NCBI GenBank assembly: GCA_963753195.1
Contig: CAVWBH010000003.1
Location: forward strand, 620,001-684,000
Reading direction: 5' to 3'
DNA length: 64,000 nucleotides
From: Palsa-504 sp963753195
GTDB lineage: Bacteria; Actinomycetota; Actinomycetes; Streptosporangiales; Streptosporangiaceae
The translations under genes were made by a program, and so were the position numbers. Under the pieces are notes generated by a model. It had not been told where the DNA came from. It was given only the letters and a program-made list of their open reading frames with translations, and did not search any database. This document shows, in pieces, positions 62,802 through 64,000 of the stretch (position 1 is its first letter; each line of letters starts with the position of its first letter).

Positions 62802-64000
62802 TCAGCGCGGGGCTGGGGTATAGATCAGCTTCTTGTTGACGAACTCCTCGATGCCATAGGGGCCGAGTTCCCGGCCGACGCCGGAGCGCTTGGTCCCGCC
62901 GAAGGGAAGGTCGGCCATCGAGCCCTGCGGGCTGTTGATCCACACCATGCCGGTGTCGAGCAGGTCGGCGACTTCCTCGGCCCGGCCGCGGTCAGCGCTG
63001 AAGACGACGCCCCCGAGCCCGAACGGCGAGGAATTGGCCAGCTCGACCGCCTCCGAGGCGTCCGCCACCCGGTAGATGACCGCCGCCGGGCCGAACAGCT
63101 CCTCGCGGTAGGCCCGCATCTGCGGGGTGACGTCGGTCAGGACGGTCGGCTCGACGAACGCGCCCGGCCGGTCGACCCGCTGGCCGCCGGTGCGCAGCGT
63201 GGCGCCCTGGTCCACCGCGTCGCGGATCTGGTCCATCAGGTGCTCGGCGGCCGACTCCGACGACAACGGCCCCAGGTCCGAGGCGGGGTCGGTGGGATCG
63301 CCCGGGCGCAGGGCGGCCATCGTCGCCGTGAACTGGTCGACGAACTGGTCGTAGAGGTCACCGACGACGATGATCCGTTTGGCCGCGTTGCAGGCCTGCC
63401 CGGCGTTGCCCATCCGGCCGGCGACCGCCGCCCGCACGGTCTTGGCCAGGTCGTCGCTGTCCAGCACGATGAAGGGGTCCGATCCGCCGAGCTCCAGGAC
63501 GACCTTCTTGAGGTTGCGGCCGGCCACTTCGGCGACGGCGGCCCCGGCCCGCTCGCTGCCCGTCACCGACACGCCGGCCACCCGCGGATCGGCGATCATG
63601 TCCGCGATCTGGCGGTTGGTGGCGAAGATGTTGATGTAAGCGTCCTCGGCCAGGCCGGCGTCGCGGAAGATCTGCTCCATGGCCAGGGCCGACTCCGGGC
63701 ACTGCGGTGCGTGCTTCAAGATGATGGTGTTGCCGGCCATCAGGTTCGGGGCGGCGAACCGGGCCACCTGGTAGTAGGGGAAGTTCCACGGCATGATGCC
63801 GAGCAGCGGGCCGACCGGCTCCTTGCGGATCAGCGCCGTCCCCCCGGCCCGCGGGCTGAGCGGGGTGTCGGCCAGGAGCGCGGGCCCCTGGTCGGCGTAG
63901 TACCGGTAGATGCTCACCACCAGCAAGATCTCGCCCTTGGCCTCGCGGGTGGGCTTGCCCATCTCCCGGGTAATCAGCGCGGCTAGCTCATCGATCCGTT
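62802..64000 (-). CDS. Aldehyde dehydrogenase (succinate-semialdehyde type), 5' end beyond window
   Basis: About 399 residues are visible; the frame is open to base 64000 and continues upstream of the first ATG as RIDELAALITREMGKPT, so the true start lies outside the window. Landmarks are GIMPWNFPYYQVARFAAPNL, IILKHAPQCPESALAM, SVTGSERAGAAVAEVAG, the general base in VVLELGGSDPFIVLD, the catalytic Cys in GNAGQACNAAKRI, EELFGPAAVIYRV and the C-terminal FGGTKRSGVGRELG. The sequence fits succinate-semialdehyde dehydrogenases of the GabD/Sad group; the exact substrate is inferred. Confidence 0.88.
   Translation of the reverse strand, partial: RIDELAALITREMGKPTREAKGEILLVVSIYRYYADQGPALLADTPLSPRAGGTALIRKEPVGPLLGIMPWNFPYYQVARFAAPNLMAGNTIILKHAPQCPESALAMEQIFRDAGLAEDAYINIFATNRQIADMIADPRVAGVSVTGSERAGAAVAEVAGRNLKKVVLELGGSDPFIVLDSDDLAKTVRAAVAGRMGNAGQACNAAKRIIVVGDLYDQFVDQFTATMAALRPGDPTDPASDLGPLSSESAAEHLMDQIRDAVDQGATLRTGGQRVDRPGAFVEPTVLTDVTPQMRAYREELFGPAAVIYRVADASEAVELANSSPFGLGGVVFSADRGRAEEVADLLDTGMVWINSPQGSMADLPFGGTKRSGVGRELGPYGIEEFVNKKLIYTPAPR

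Overview
The window is chromosomal DNA from a high-GC Gram-positive actinobacterium. Diagnostic blocks are sigE / anti-sigma / tatB with a divergent O-methyltransferase and the DUF3117 mini-protein; ssrA, smpB, ftsX, ftsE, prfB; a 1,648-residue NAD-glutamate dehydrogenase; and mtrA-mtrB-lpqB, hpf, secA. Gene order and the lineage-specific small proteins suggest a Streptosporangiales-like or neighbouring lineage, but that placement is inference. There are no rRNA or tRNA genes and no CRISPR array.

Layout. 1-2.8 kb: a degraded tyrosine-recombinase gene at the left edge, then sparse small genes. 2.8-5.3 kb: GyrI-like protein, MntP-like exporter, membrane protein, PHP phosphoesterase. 5.3-11.4 kb: the most unusual region, six tandem paralogous genes on the minus strand for small exported proteins of unknown function. 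Each is followed by a strong hairpin whose arms begin with the same bases but whose inner pairs co-vary, and most are preceded by a related structured leader. The members differ most in one short loop, and the two distal copies are frameshifted in that loop. 11.7-16.3 kb: Nudix hydrolase, CitE-like lyase, secreted phospholipase C-type phosphoesterase, Mrp Fe-S carrier. 16.3-20 kb: the sigE operon with a visible self-type promoter. 20-24 kb: MFS exporter, amidohydrolase, tmRNA. 24-30 kb: a penicillin-binding-protein homologue lacking all three active-site motifs, smpB, ftsX (frameshifted), ftsE, prfB. 30-41 kb: lipoprotein, giant glutamate dehydrogenase, acetoacetyl-CoA synthetase, HAD protein, P5C dehydrogenase. 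41-46 kb: DUF6912-like protein, solitary Vsr endonuclease, Rv3235-like protein, secA. 46-51 kb: small membrane protein, YcaQ/AlkX-type glycosylase, a complete IS30-family element, LuxR-type regulator, hpf. 51-56 kb: lpqB-mtrB-mtrA. 56-64 kb: DUF72 protein, uracil-DNA glycosylase, GT87-like membrane protein, an AhcY-like paralogue, ahcY, MerR regulator, and an aldehyde dehydrogenase cut by the right edge.

Functional links. Envelope homeostasis is heavily represented (SigE system, TatB, SecA, MtrAB-LpqB, FtsEX, PBP). Ribosome rescue and hibernation appear as tmRNA-SmpB, RF2 and HPF. PruA and the glutamate dehydrogenase together would carry proline/P5C carbon to 2-oxoglutarate. AhcY handles methyl-cycle product. 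Vsr, Ung and the AlkX-like protein are repair enzymes. Several genes carry in-frame short tandem repeats in linkers.

Caution: five loci (integrase, two exported-protein paralogues, ftsX, the AhcY-like N-terminus) show single-base frame problems. Some may be assembly indels rather than biology.
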